Assembly: GCA_022360135.1 (NCBI GenBank)
Contig: JAKSDM010000939.1
Coordinates: 1-5,779 of the forward strand
Length of the DNA stretch: 5,779 nucleotides
Direction: 5' to 3'
DNA from: Pseudanabaenales cyanobacterium
GTDB lineage: Bacteria > Cyanobacteriota > Cyanobacteriia > Phormidesmidales > Phormidesmidaceae
Shown one piece after another: positions 1 to 5,460 of the stretch (position 1 is its first letter; every line of letters begins with the position of its first letter). The notes under the pieces are model-generated. The model saw only the letters and a program-made list of their open reading frames with translations, was not told the DNA's origin and did no database searches. The translations under genes and the position numbers were made by a program.

Positions 1-115
1 CAGGTCCATAGGGAACGCCATCTGGACTAGGAAAGATCACCTGGCCAAAAGGGCGAAAACTCTCTGGGGTAACGGGCTCAGCTTGTAACTGTTTTAAGGT
101 GATAAACTGACTCAT
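1..115 (-). CDS. Ureidoglycolate lyase-family protein, N-terminal fragment (runs off left edge)
   Basis: The minus strand opens with ATG at 113-115 and stays open to the window edge, giving 38 residues. The segment with the words PVTPESFRPFGQVI and then PSPDGVPYGP resembles the N-terminus of the ureidoglycolate lyase (AllA-like, ureidoglycolate hydrolase) family, where a short leader is followed by a Pro-Leu/Val-Thr-Pro-Glu-x-Phe-x-Pro-Phe/Tyr-Gly-x-Val-Ile signature. Characterised members release urea or ammonia plus glyoxylate from ureidoglycolate in purine (allantoin) breakdown. Many cyanobacterial homologues are annotated this way without biochemical proof, so the substrate is inferred. 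I see no clear Shine-Dalgarno sequence. The start is 35 bases after the DUF2949 stop on the same strand, which allows co-transcription. The catalytic part lies outside the window. Identification rests on the N-terminal signature only. Confidence 0.72.
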   Translation of the reverse strand, partial: MSQFITLKQLQAEPVTPESFRPFGQVIFPSPDGVPYGP

Positions 116-150
116 GATAGCGACTTTATAGTTTAGAGCAACTTTAATAG

Positions 151-354
151 CTAGGCTGCCTCTAACCAATCGTAGATTTGCTCCAATTGCTCCAGGCTAA
201 CCAGGCCATATTGCCAGAGAATCATCGGCAGCGGTCCCGGATCTTGCTCACAGTGCTTAAGCGCAACTTTGATAGAAGAGGGTGAAACCGCCAATTCTTC
301 TTGGAGGAAATAAATCAGCTTTGAATGTTTTCTGGGGGGCATTACTTTGCTCAT
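151..354 (-). CDS. DUF2949 family small protein
   Basis: This 67-residue protein of unknown function matches my memory of DUF2949, a small cyanobacterial family. The core reads LIYFLQEELAVSPSSI, then ALKHCEQDPGPLPMILWQYG, then a C-terminal LEQLEQIYDWLE. The Leu-Pro-Met-x-Leu-Trp-Gln-Tyr-Gly-Leu block and the terminal Asp-Trp-Leu-Glu are the recognisable parts. It looks like a small, soluble, helical protein; there is no signal peptide or membrane segment. The frame stays open back to 429, but the extra residues are Arg/Cys/Ser-rich and unlike the family. I chose ATG at 352-354. Its AAGGAA is almost touching the start, so ATG at 340-342, with GAG seven bases ahead, is a real alternative (63 residues). 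No role is known. It may share a transcript with the downstream lyase-family gene. Confidence 0.85.
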   Translation of the reverse strand: MSKVMPPRKHSKLIYFLQEELAVSPSSIKVALKHCEQDPGPLPMILWQYGLVSLEQLEQIYDWLEAA

Positions 355-781
355 TTCCTTTGCTACCCTGAATTTAATGCAACTGATTCTACATAAAGAA
401 TCCCTAGCAGAACGAAAAACCCGCAACAAAGATATAAGATAAGGATTTTGCTAATTCATCAAAATTGGTCGAGTGGGCGATAAGCTGACAAACCCGCTAT
501 CCGATTGCAAGTTTTCTAATCCGACTATACACGCCATACTTCCTATCGTCTGGATGTTAATAGCAACAGTTCAGACAGGGTAGCAGACGCCAGGACAATG
601 CGCATCCCCCTGAGCAGAATTTTTTTATTTAAATAAAAAATTTATAAAAATTTAAACAAACCTTAGGATCCAAGATTAGATTAAGCCATTCAATTTCCTA
701 GGTAGTGGGCGTTAGCAGAGCCATGTCTCTGAGATTACGGCATTCGGCAAACTATTTCGGTTTTACCAATAATTTTTGAAA
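355..781. other. Intergenic region between DUF192 and DUF2949 genes
   Basis: This 427-base stretch holds no credible gene on either strand. It contains a run of only A and T at 618-656 centred on a perfect palindrome (separate entry). A weak inverted repeat (CGTCTG at 547-552 against CAGACG at 584-589) and a five-base stem at 716-731 (CAGAG/CTCTG) are also visible, but both are too short to call. The promoter of the DUF2949 gene should lie in the part nearest 355. A TAGAAT-like -10 occurs on the minus strand shortly before the start, without a convincing -35. There is no hairpin plus U-run that would clearly terminate the DUF192 transcript. Confidence 0.6.
621..640. repeat. 20-base perfect A/T palindrome inside a 39-base A/T-only run
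   Basis: The bases TTTTTTATTTAAATAAAAAA read the same on both strands. The palindrome extends imperfectly to 618-643, and bases 618-656 contain no G or C, in a region of otherwise balanced composition. Such a sequence melts easily and could bend, bind a nucleoid protein, or form a weak symmetrical hairpin. It could contribute to transcript ends in either direction, but it lacks the GC-rich stem of a normal intrinsic terminator. The palindrome is directly visible; any function is inference. Confidence 0.8.
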
Positions 782-1462
782 TTACTCGGCCACACTCGCA
801 GCGGGATCCAGGGGATTGATTGTAATCACATCCCCAACTTGGATGCCAATCTCCTCTGCCCGTCCACCTCGCAGCTCAATTACCTGATCGACTAACTGAC
901 GACCCTCTGGTCCATAGACAGCGCAAGGATTGGCAATACAGGGAGGCACATCAGCTGCGATCGCCACAACGGCGCCCTGAAATAGGAAAACCATATCTAA
1001 TGAAATGGAGACATTCTTCATCCAGAAACTAACACGACGAGGCGGATCAAACGGAAATAGCATGCCTCGATTGTCCGCCAATTCAGTGCGATACATGAGT
1101 CCAAGCGCCTGTTGTCGAGGTGTTTCAGCCACCTCCAGCTGGATAATCTGATCGCCTATTTCAGCCTGTACGGATACTGGTAACACTTGACCCAAATCAG
1201 CTTGATTGTCACGAGATTGAGTAGAGTCTATGGCAATTGACCGAGTGGTTGAAGCCGCCTCAGGGCCGAGTATGGAAGTCCCCGTCGCACTACTAGAGAA
1301 TAAAGAACTCGGCGTTGAACAACTGACGAGCACAATCCCCAGTCCGAATGCCAGACAGAGCACGCTCCCTCGTCGGGTCCAACCCGGTTTGAAAACTGCT
1401 TGGCCAGTATGCTTGACCCGCAAAATCAGTCCCCCCAACCTGAGTATTTCGATCAGTCGCAA
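782..1462 (-). CDS. DUF192 family lipoprotein
   Basis: This is a 226-residue exported protein of unknown function. Residues about 30-48 form a lipoprotein signal: Arg-Arg, a hydrophobic stretch, then a lipobox LVSC with C48 as the predicted lipidated cysteine. A Ser/Thr-rich linker (about 49-95) leads to a DUF192 domain (about 97-216). The family landmarks are GLM (121-123) with R125, GMLFPF (133-138), FWMKN (146-150), LDM (155-157), a PC-x3-PC-x2-YGP stretch (174-184), ELRGG (196-200) and the closing GIQVGD (206-211). DUF192 proteins are often secreted or membrane-anchored; no activity is firmly assigned. The frame begins with TTG at 1460-1462, eight bases after the response regulator stop, and has a good ribosome-binding site overlapping that stop. 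TTG at 1421-1423, preceded by GGGGGA, would give 213 residues and a more usual signal-peptide length. The domain call is strong; the exact start is not. Confidence 0.88.
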   Translation of the reverse strand: MRLIEILRLGGLILRVKHTGQAVFKPGWTRRGSVLCLAFGLGIVLVSCSTPSSLFSSSATGTSILGPEAASTTRSIAIDSTQSRDNQADLGQVLPVSVQAEIGDQIIQLEVAETPRQQALGLMYRTELADNRGMLFPFDPPRRVSFWMKNVSISLDMVFLFQGAVVAIAADVPPCIANPCAVYGPEGRQLVDQVIELRGGRAEEIGIQVGDVITINPLDPAASVAE

Positions 1463-1464
1463 AA

Positions 1465-1472
1465 CCTTCCTT
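1465..1472 (-). promoter_or_regulatory. Ribosome-binding site of the DUF192 gene, overlapping the upstream stop codon
   Basis: On the minus strand AAGGAAGG precedes the TTG at 1460-1462. Its AAGGA core is five bases from the start codon. It overlaps the TAA stop of the response regulator (1471-1473). This supports the upstream TTG start and suggests that ribosomes ending on the regulator re-initiate on the lipoprotein gene. Confidence 0.6.
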
Positions 1473-2166
1473 AAACCTCACGCAAGACATAGCCTACGCC
1501 CCGCACAGTCTGAATCAAGCGCTTATCATCTTTACCATCAATCTTGAGCCGTAAATAACGAATATACACCTCAATCACATTCGACTCACCCATGAAGTCA
1601 TAGCCCCAGACGTTTTCCAAAATTTGCTCCCGCGTCAGCACTTCTCTGGGATGCTCCATCAGATATTTAAGCAACTCAAACTCCTTCATGGTCAAGCCAA
1701 TCACCCGTCCATTACGGAGGGCTGTGCGATTGGTTAAATCCAACGTCAGTTCCCAAAATCGTAGCTGCTCGGCGCCCGACTCACTAGGCTCGAGATACAT
1801 TTGCACCAGTTTGAGAAACTCATCGCTACGATAGGGCTTAAGAAAATAATCATCGGCTCCTGCCTCTAAACAAGCAATTCGATCATCCAACGTGTCCCGG
1901 GCCATCATCAGCAACACTGGGGTGCGGTTGCCCAAAGCTCTCAGATGACTACATAGCGACAGTCCAGACTCTCCAGCCAACATCCGGTCAATCACAATCA
2001 AAGCCGGATTGAGCGCTTGAGCTTGTTTCAGTCCTGCTTTGGCGTCATTCACCACAATCGGGTCGTAGCCAGATTCCTTCAAATCGATGCTGACATGCTG
2101 AGCAACATCATCGTTAGTTTCAATCAGAAGGACTTGAGGAGCCAAGTTAAGGGTAGATGTCGGCAT
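1471..2166 (-). CDS. nblR: NblR-type OmpR/PhoB-family response regulator
   Basis: This is a 231-residue DNA-binding response regulator with an N-terminal receiver (about 11-125) and a C-terminal winged-helix domain (about 135-229). The receiver keeps the acceptor aspartate D60 (in LIVIDRML) and the lysine K110 (in DDYFLKPY). The acidic pair after strand 1 is instead Glu16-Thr17 (VLLIETNDD), and the usual Thr/Ser of strand 4 is Met88 (VLLMMARD). These changes, LIETxDD, DRMLxGESGL, MARDTxDDR and the almost invariant wing with YDFMGESNVIEVYIRYLRLK all fit NblR as I remember it. In Synechococcus elongatus NblR is required for phycobilisome degradation (via nblA) and survival in nutrient and high-light stress, and it has been described as working without classical phosphorylation. 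No sensor kinase is adjacent. The ATG at 2164-2166 is the only sensible start, although no Shine-Dalgarno is seen; an upstream ATG in the same frame runs into TGA. The gene follows NAD kinase by 65 bases and is tightly linked to the DUF192 gene. Confidence 0.9.
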   Translation of the reverse strand: MPTSTLNLAPQVLLIETNDDVAQHVSIDLKESGYDPIVVNDAKAGLKQAQALNPALIVIDRMLAGESGLSLCSHLRALGNRTPVLLMMARDTLDDRIACLEAGADDYFLKPYRSDEFLKLVQMYLEPSESGAEQLRFWELTLDLTNRTALRNGRVIGLTMKEFELLKYLMEHPREVLTREQILENVWGYDFMGESNVIEVYIRYLRLKIDGKDDKRLIQTVRGVGYVLREV

Positions 2167-2231
2167 AAATCAGATGATGCACGTAAGCATTAATACTCTA
2201 ACTTGCCTATTCTAAACTGACATCCTTTCTG

Positions 2232-3149
2232 CTAGGGAAGTTCCACAGAAGTCGGTTTGGCGATATGGGGCAGTCCCCATCCTAACTTTTCTCGCAGAAC
2301 TTTGAAAAATTCGGGGGATTGGAATCGAATGAACCGAGCCGAATAAGGCGATCGCTGGGTTCGGACCTTATCTTCTGGAAGAACATAGCAACCTGCATTG
2401 CCATCCACCACCATCACCAATTGATCGGGATTGACAGAGGAAATTGTAACCGGCTCTTTGTCTGGGAAAACTAGACCGCGAGAGGCCAAAGAGTGAGGAC
2501 AGATAGGAATCAGCTGCATCACCGGCACATCTGGAGTAATCACAGGTCCCCCGGCTGAAAGCGAGTAAGCGGTAGATCCAGTGGGGGTCGAGATAATCAC
2601 CCCATCAGCCGCAATATCTACCGGGGCATGATTGCCGACTTCTACCTCAAAGTGGCACATACTCGTCAGCGGTTCTCGGTGCAGCACCATTTCATTCAGG
2701 CAAAGCGCTTCCCAAATAAGGCTACTATCATGAAAAATCTTCACTTCCAACATCGCCCGCTCTTCAACTTCATAGTCTCCAGCTAAGACCCGTTCAAGCA
2801 CCTGCGACAACTGATTTAAGTAGGTCTCTGTCAGAAACCCCATGTGTCCAGTGTTAACCGTCAGTAAAGGAACGCCAGCTGGAGCAACCTGGCGAAAGGC
2901 GGATAATACTGTGCCATCCCCGCCCAAAACCACGGCAAAGATCATCTCTTGATCAAAATTCTCTGGGGTCAGACTTTCGATCGGAGTGTGGCAGATCGGC
3001 CGGTTGGGGTTGGAATAGCCAAGAATGCCGCCCACCCCGGTTACCATAGAGACGCTATAGCCAAGGGCCATTAGCTTGTCCTGCAATTGGTTGGCGACCT
3101 GACAAGCTATAGGTTTAACGTCGTTGTAGATAATGCCAACTTTGGGCAC
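2232..3149 (-). CDS. nadK: NAD kinase (cyanobacterial type)
   Basis: This cytosolic enzyme phosphorylates NAD at the 2'-hydroxyl of its adenosine ribose to make NADP, which feeds photosynthetic electron transport and reductive biosynthesis. With a GTG start at 3147-3149 the protein has 305 residues, close to the family's usual size. Visible landmarks are KVGIIYND at the N-terminus, the GGDGT phosphate-binding motif (76-80), TGHMGFLTE just after it, the Asn152-Glu153 pair in CLNEMVLHREP, the glycine-rich ADGVIISTPTGSTAYSLSAG segment (181-200) and the DGN near 249-251. The C-terminal LGWGLPHIAKPTSVELP is typical of cyanobacterial forms. The frame continues back to a TTG at 3165-3167 (311 residues). 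I prefer GTG because the homologues I remember begin M-P-K-x-G-I-I-Y-N-D. Neither start has a clear ribosome-binding site. Cyanobacteria often have two NAD kinases; which one this is cannot be decided here. Confidence 0.95.
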   Translation of the reverse strand: MPKVGIIYNDVKPIACQVANQLQDKLMALGYSVSMVTGVGGILGYSNPNRPICHTPIESLTPENFDQEMIFAVVLGGDGTVLSAFRQVAPAGVPLLTVNTGHMGFLTETYLNQLSQVLERVLAGDYEVEERAMLEVKIFHDSSLIWEALCLNEMVLHREPLTSMCHFEVEVGNHAPVDIAADGVIISTPTGSTAYSLSAGGPVITPDVPVMQLIPICPHSLASRGLVFPDKEPVTISSVNPDQLVMVVDGNAGCYVLPEDKVRTQRSPYSARFIRFQSPEFFKVLREKLGWGLPHIAKPTSVELP

Positions 3150-3432
3150 GCGCAAATACCGAATCAAAACATATAGTTTAGGACTTACAGGATAGCGCTA
3201 GTCATCCATTGCCCCAAATAAGGCAGAATCCTGGATTAGGGAAGACGGTTGAAACTGCCTTCACCTTAGGCTACCGTTTAAGCCGCCGCTTGAACAGAGT
3301 TTTTATGGGTTCGCTCGGTTGAAGAGGACGCTGAAATAGAATTCAGAATCTAGAATTTACTGGTCATTGGTCACGGGTCAAATGGCCAATAGATTCTTGC
3401 CCAACCAGAAGTCCCAACTTAAGCGGACACGC
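3150..3432. other. Intergenic region between the TPS transporter and NAD kinase genes
   Basis: This 283-base spacer has no credible gene. It should contain the NAD kinase promoter near 3150-3230; the only candidate boxes I see there are poor. An eight-base palindrome TAGCGCTA lies at 3193-3200. A stem (GTTTAAGC at 3276-3283 with GCTTGAAC at 3288-3295, one G-U pair) is followed on the plus strand by TTTTT. It would face against all genes in the window, so I do not call it a terminator. The octamer CGGTTGAA occurs at 3246-3253 and again at 3316-3323. A heptamer array and a stem-loop at the transporter stop are listed separately. Confidence 0.6.
3337..3378. repeat. Six in-phase heptamers (STRR-like short tandem repeat)
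   Basis: Read in sevens from 3337 the sequence is TAGAATT, CAGAATC, TAGAATT, then TACTGGT, CATTGGT, CACGGGT. Each unit starts with pyrimidine-A, and the two triplets of units share one seven-base register without a break. Degenerate tandem heptamers in spacers are known from cyanobacteria as short tandemly repeated repetitive (STRR) sequences. The second triplet can also be read as TGGTCAT, TGGTCAC, GGGTCAA from 3361. The periodicity is seen directly; membership of a known STRR class is inferred. Confidence 0.6.
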
Positions 3433-3436
3433 TTAA
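3419..3436 (-). repeat. Stem-loop spanning the stop codon of the TPS transporter gene
   Basis: Perfect seven-base arms TTAAGCG (3419-3425) and CGCTTAA (3430-3436) flank a four-base loop. The arm at 3430-3436 contains the stop codon (TAA at 3433-3435 on the minus strand). There is no U-run after it in the transcript, so it is not a standard intrinsic terminator. It could protect the 3' end of the mRNA or slow termination of translation. Confidence 0.55.
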
Positions 3437-5460
3437 AATGGCGTATACGTCACCGAAAAATACAGGCCATTTTCTTGCAGGGATTCTCCTAGTGGGTCAA
3501 CAGAAACTAGGGGGAGACCCCAGTCTAAGCGAGCAGAAAAATGATCGCCCTGACGCCATTGCAAGCCCAGACCAATTCCCACCAAGGTATTGGGATCCAG
3601 TCTTTCTCCTGACTCATTCCAACCCACCCCAATATCCACAAACGGTGCGATCTGCAGCAGCCCATCGATATTAGCATTGCGATAGAGCGGGAAGCGAACC
3701 TCGGCTGACATGAGCGCGCCATTATCGGTCAATAGCTCATCCTGGGGGTACCCCCGCACCGTCCGCTGTCCCCCGAAACTAATTTGCTCTAAGGAGGCAA
3801 GGGGGCTATCCGCCAGTTGAACATCTCCCCGTAGCAGCAACAGAGTGTCAGGGGCGAGTAATCGAACCCACTGAGCTTGACCGCGCCAGGCAAAGAAGCG
3901 GCTATCTGGCGAGCTTTCATTCACTGTAGAATCAAATAGGTCCACCCCCAAACTAACTTGAGACCGAGCGGCAATCACCTGGCGATCGCTTCGTCTGACC
4001 CAATCCTGGGCGAATCGTAAAGCCGAAATTCGGGTCTTTCCATCGGCGTCAGCGCCCCGCGATGGAAACGGAATCTCTCCCAAATCGAGCGGATTGAAGC
4101 TGGCTTTGCTCTCCTGCCGAGATGCGGTAAAACTGAGGGCGAATTCCTCCGTGGGTGTTTGATAGAGAGGCTGCCGCACCGTCAGTTCGAAAAAACGTGA
4201 ATTGGAGTCGATATTGAGTATATCGAATGAATCCTCAATCACCCGGCTCCGGGACCCGCCAAAGTTGAAGCCGACTGTTCCATTGCGCGGATTAATCGGC
4301 CAGGTATAGCCAAGATCAAGGGTCTCACTGCCGTTAGTGTTGGCGAAACCGATTCTGAAGTTGTCTCCCTGGCCCCATAGGTTGGCATGACTGATTTCAA
4401 CCTGCTGCCGGAAGGAGCCCACGTTAGGCGATCGCCCATTATCTAAAGTTAATTGTGTCTGGAAGACGTCCGCCTCGACGATTTGGACTTCCAATAGATT
4501 GGCCCCTGGAGCTATTCCGGCTGAGAGTTCCGCATCGATCGTTTCAATCAGAGGGTCCAATTGCAGCAGTTGCAATCCTTCCAGCAGCCGCTCAATGTTC
4601 AGGGGCGGTGAACCGGCGATCGCCAAGCGACTTCTGACATAGTTGGGATTCAGCCGATGGTTTCCGGTGATCTGAATATCTTCTAACCGACCTTCCACGA
4701 CTTGAATTTTGACCATACCCGACTGCAAAGTCTGCTCAGGAATAAACGCCCCCGAAGTGACATACTGTCGGTCCACATAGAATTCAGTAATGGCGGATCG
4801 AGCCTGCAACAATTGTGGAAACGTCAGCTCATACCCCTCTCCAGCCGTGGGGAGATTGCAGCGCCGGACGGCTGGCGAAAAAACCGCCGCTGCCGCCGCT
4901 TGTGAAAGCACTTCGCTGCTAAATACGGTGCTGCCGATAACGATAAATCGCCGAACACAGATTCCACCCTCGCCTGGATCGATCGGAGACGCCGGTAATG
5001 TCGGCGCTTCAGCCGGAGGTTCAAGCAGATCTCTAGGGGGTGGGAGAGCCGGTTCGAAATCAGGAATAGGCTCCAGGGACGGCGGCAGCGGTTCTTGCGG
5101 CAGCGGTGACAACTCTGGCTGAGGCGGCGGCGCCGTCTGGGCCAGTTTAGTGACTCGATTGGCGGATGGGAGCGGCTCTGGTGAGGGACTTAAGATTACC
5201 TTTTGGGAGAAGCTGGGCGGCAGTGGATCGGTTTCAGGCAAAGCCTCCAGAGACGGCGGCGCCGCTGGCTGAAAAGAGTTAGGGGCTGTTTGCGGCTGAT
5301 TAGTGACTTGGTTAACGGATAGGAGGGCCTTCGCTGGGAAGCTTGAGTTTGTCTCCGGCAATGGGCTGGGAATTTGAACGCCATAAGCCCCATTAAGATT
5401 CCAAGTTGCCAAACTAAGAATTAACCCCATCGGGCCGCAAAGAAAGGTGTATTTGCCCAT
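3433..5460 (-). CDS. TPS outer-membrane transporter, ShlB/FhaC/HecB family
   Basis: This 675-residue TpsB protein (Omp85 superfamily) would sit in the outer membrane and export a large TpsA protein. A signal peptide is likely at 1-27 (hydrophobic 10-20, possible cut after AYG). A Pro/Gln/Ser-rich periplasmic linker covers about 28-165 and contains an internal duplication. POTRA 1 (about 168-256) has RFIVIGSTVF, TFPQLLQARSAITEFYVDR and KIQVVEGRLEDI. POTRA 2 (about 258-332) has QITGNHRLNPNYVRSRL and LQLLQLDPLIETIDAELSAG. The 16-strand barrel occupies about 335-675. It contains the VRGY loop-6 motif (568-571, R569), its FVDIG partner motif (607-611) and a terminal phenylalanine (TYTPF), as required for barrel assembly. 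The family is usually 550-600 residues; the long linker accounts for the excess and is common in cyanobacteria. ATG at 5458-5460 is the best start, though without a clear ribosome-binding site. No TpsA gene is present in the window. Confidence 0.93.
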   Translation of the reverse strand: MGKYTFLCGPMGLILSLATWNLNGAYGVQIPSPLPETNSSFPAKALLSVNQVTNQPQTAPNSFQPAAPPSLEALPETDPLPPSFSQKVILSPSPEPLPSANRVTKLAQTAPPPQPELSPLPQEPLPPSLEPIPDFEPALPPPRDLLEPPAEAPTLPASPIDPGEGGICVRRFIVIGSTVFSSEVLSQAAAAAVFSPAVRRCNLPTAGEGYELTFPQLLQARSAITEFYVDRQYVTSGAFIPEQTLQSGMVKIQVVEGRLEDIQITGNHRLNPNYVRSRLAIAGSPPLNIERLLEGLQLLQLDPLIETIDAELSAGIAPGANLLEVQIVEADVFQTQLTLDNGRSPNVGSFRQQVEISHANLWGQGDNFRIGFANTNGSETLDLGYTWPINPRNGTVGFNFGGSRSRVIEDSFDILNIDSNSRFFELTVRQPLYQTPTEEFALSFTASRQESKASFNPLDLGEIPFPSRGADADGKTRISALRFAQDWVRRSDRQVIAARSQVSLGVDLFDSTVNESSPDSRFFAWRGQAQWVRLLAPDTLLLLRGDVQLADSPLASLEQISFGGQRTVRGYPQDELLTDNGALMSAEVRFPLYRNANIDGLLQIAPFVDIGVGWNESGERLDPNTLVGIGLGLQWRQGDHFSARLDWGLPLVSVDPLGESLQENGLYFSVTYTPF
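5038..5325 (-). repeat. Degenerate internal duplication in the TPS transporter linker
   Basis: Residues about 46-84 and 97-141 of the transporter are two versions of one unit. Both contain Asn-x-Val-Thr-x3-Gln-Thr-Ala-Pro (50-60 and 101-111), followed by Pro-Pro-Ser-Leu-Glu-x2-Pro (68-75 and 126-133) and a Leu-Pro-Pro end. DNA similarity is still visible: GTCACTAA is shared, and 21 of 27 bases match over the PPSLE part. The copies are offset by 51 residues in the first block and 58 in the second, so there has been insertion since the duplication. Confidence 0.6.

Noticed and set aside
355..429. N-terminal extension of the DUF2949 gene
   Set aside because: The extra 25 residues are Arg/Cys/Ser-rich, do not resemble the family, and the frame has a better start inside.
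547..589. Inverted repeat CGTCTG/CAGACG as a structured RNA or attachment site
   Set aside because: Six-base arms separated by 31 bases are expected by chance in a spacer of this size.
1230..1547. Plus-strand open frame of 105 codons
   Set aside because: It is antisense to the DUF192 signal/linker region and the end of nblR, both of which are well supported, and its translation shows no family features.
3193..3200. TAGCGCTA palindrome upstream of NAD kinase as an operator
   Set aside because: Eight bases is short, no second copy is seen, and there is no regulator known to me with this site.
3276..3304. Plus-strand hairpin followed by five T, resembling an intrinsic terminator
   Set aside because: The stem needs a G-U pair, the T-run is separated by four bases, and there is no plus-strand gene upstream to terminate.
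4790..5122. Plus-strand open frame of 110 codons with a Gly/Ser-rich C-terminal part
   Set aside because: The Gly/Ser richness is the antisense reading of the Pro-rich linker of the transporter, so it is a shadow frame.
5121..5268. Two GGCGCC-centred GC-rich blocks that look like an inverted repeat
   Set aside because: Both arise from Ala/Pro/Ser codons in the duplicated linker of the transporter and need no separate explanation.
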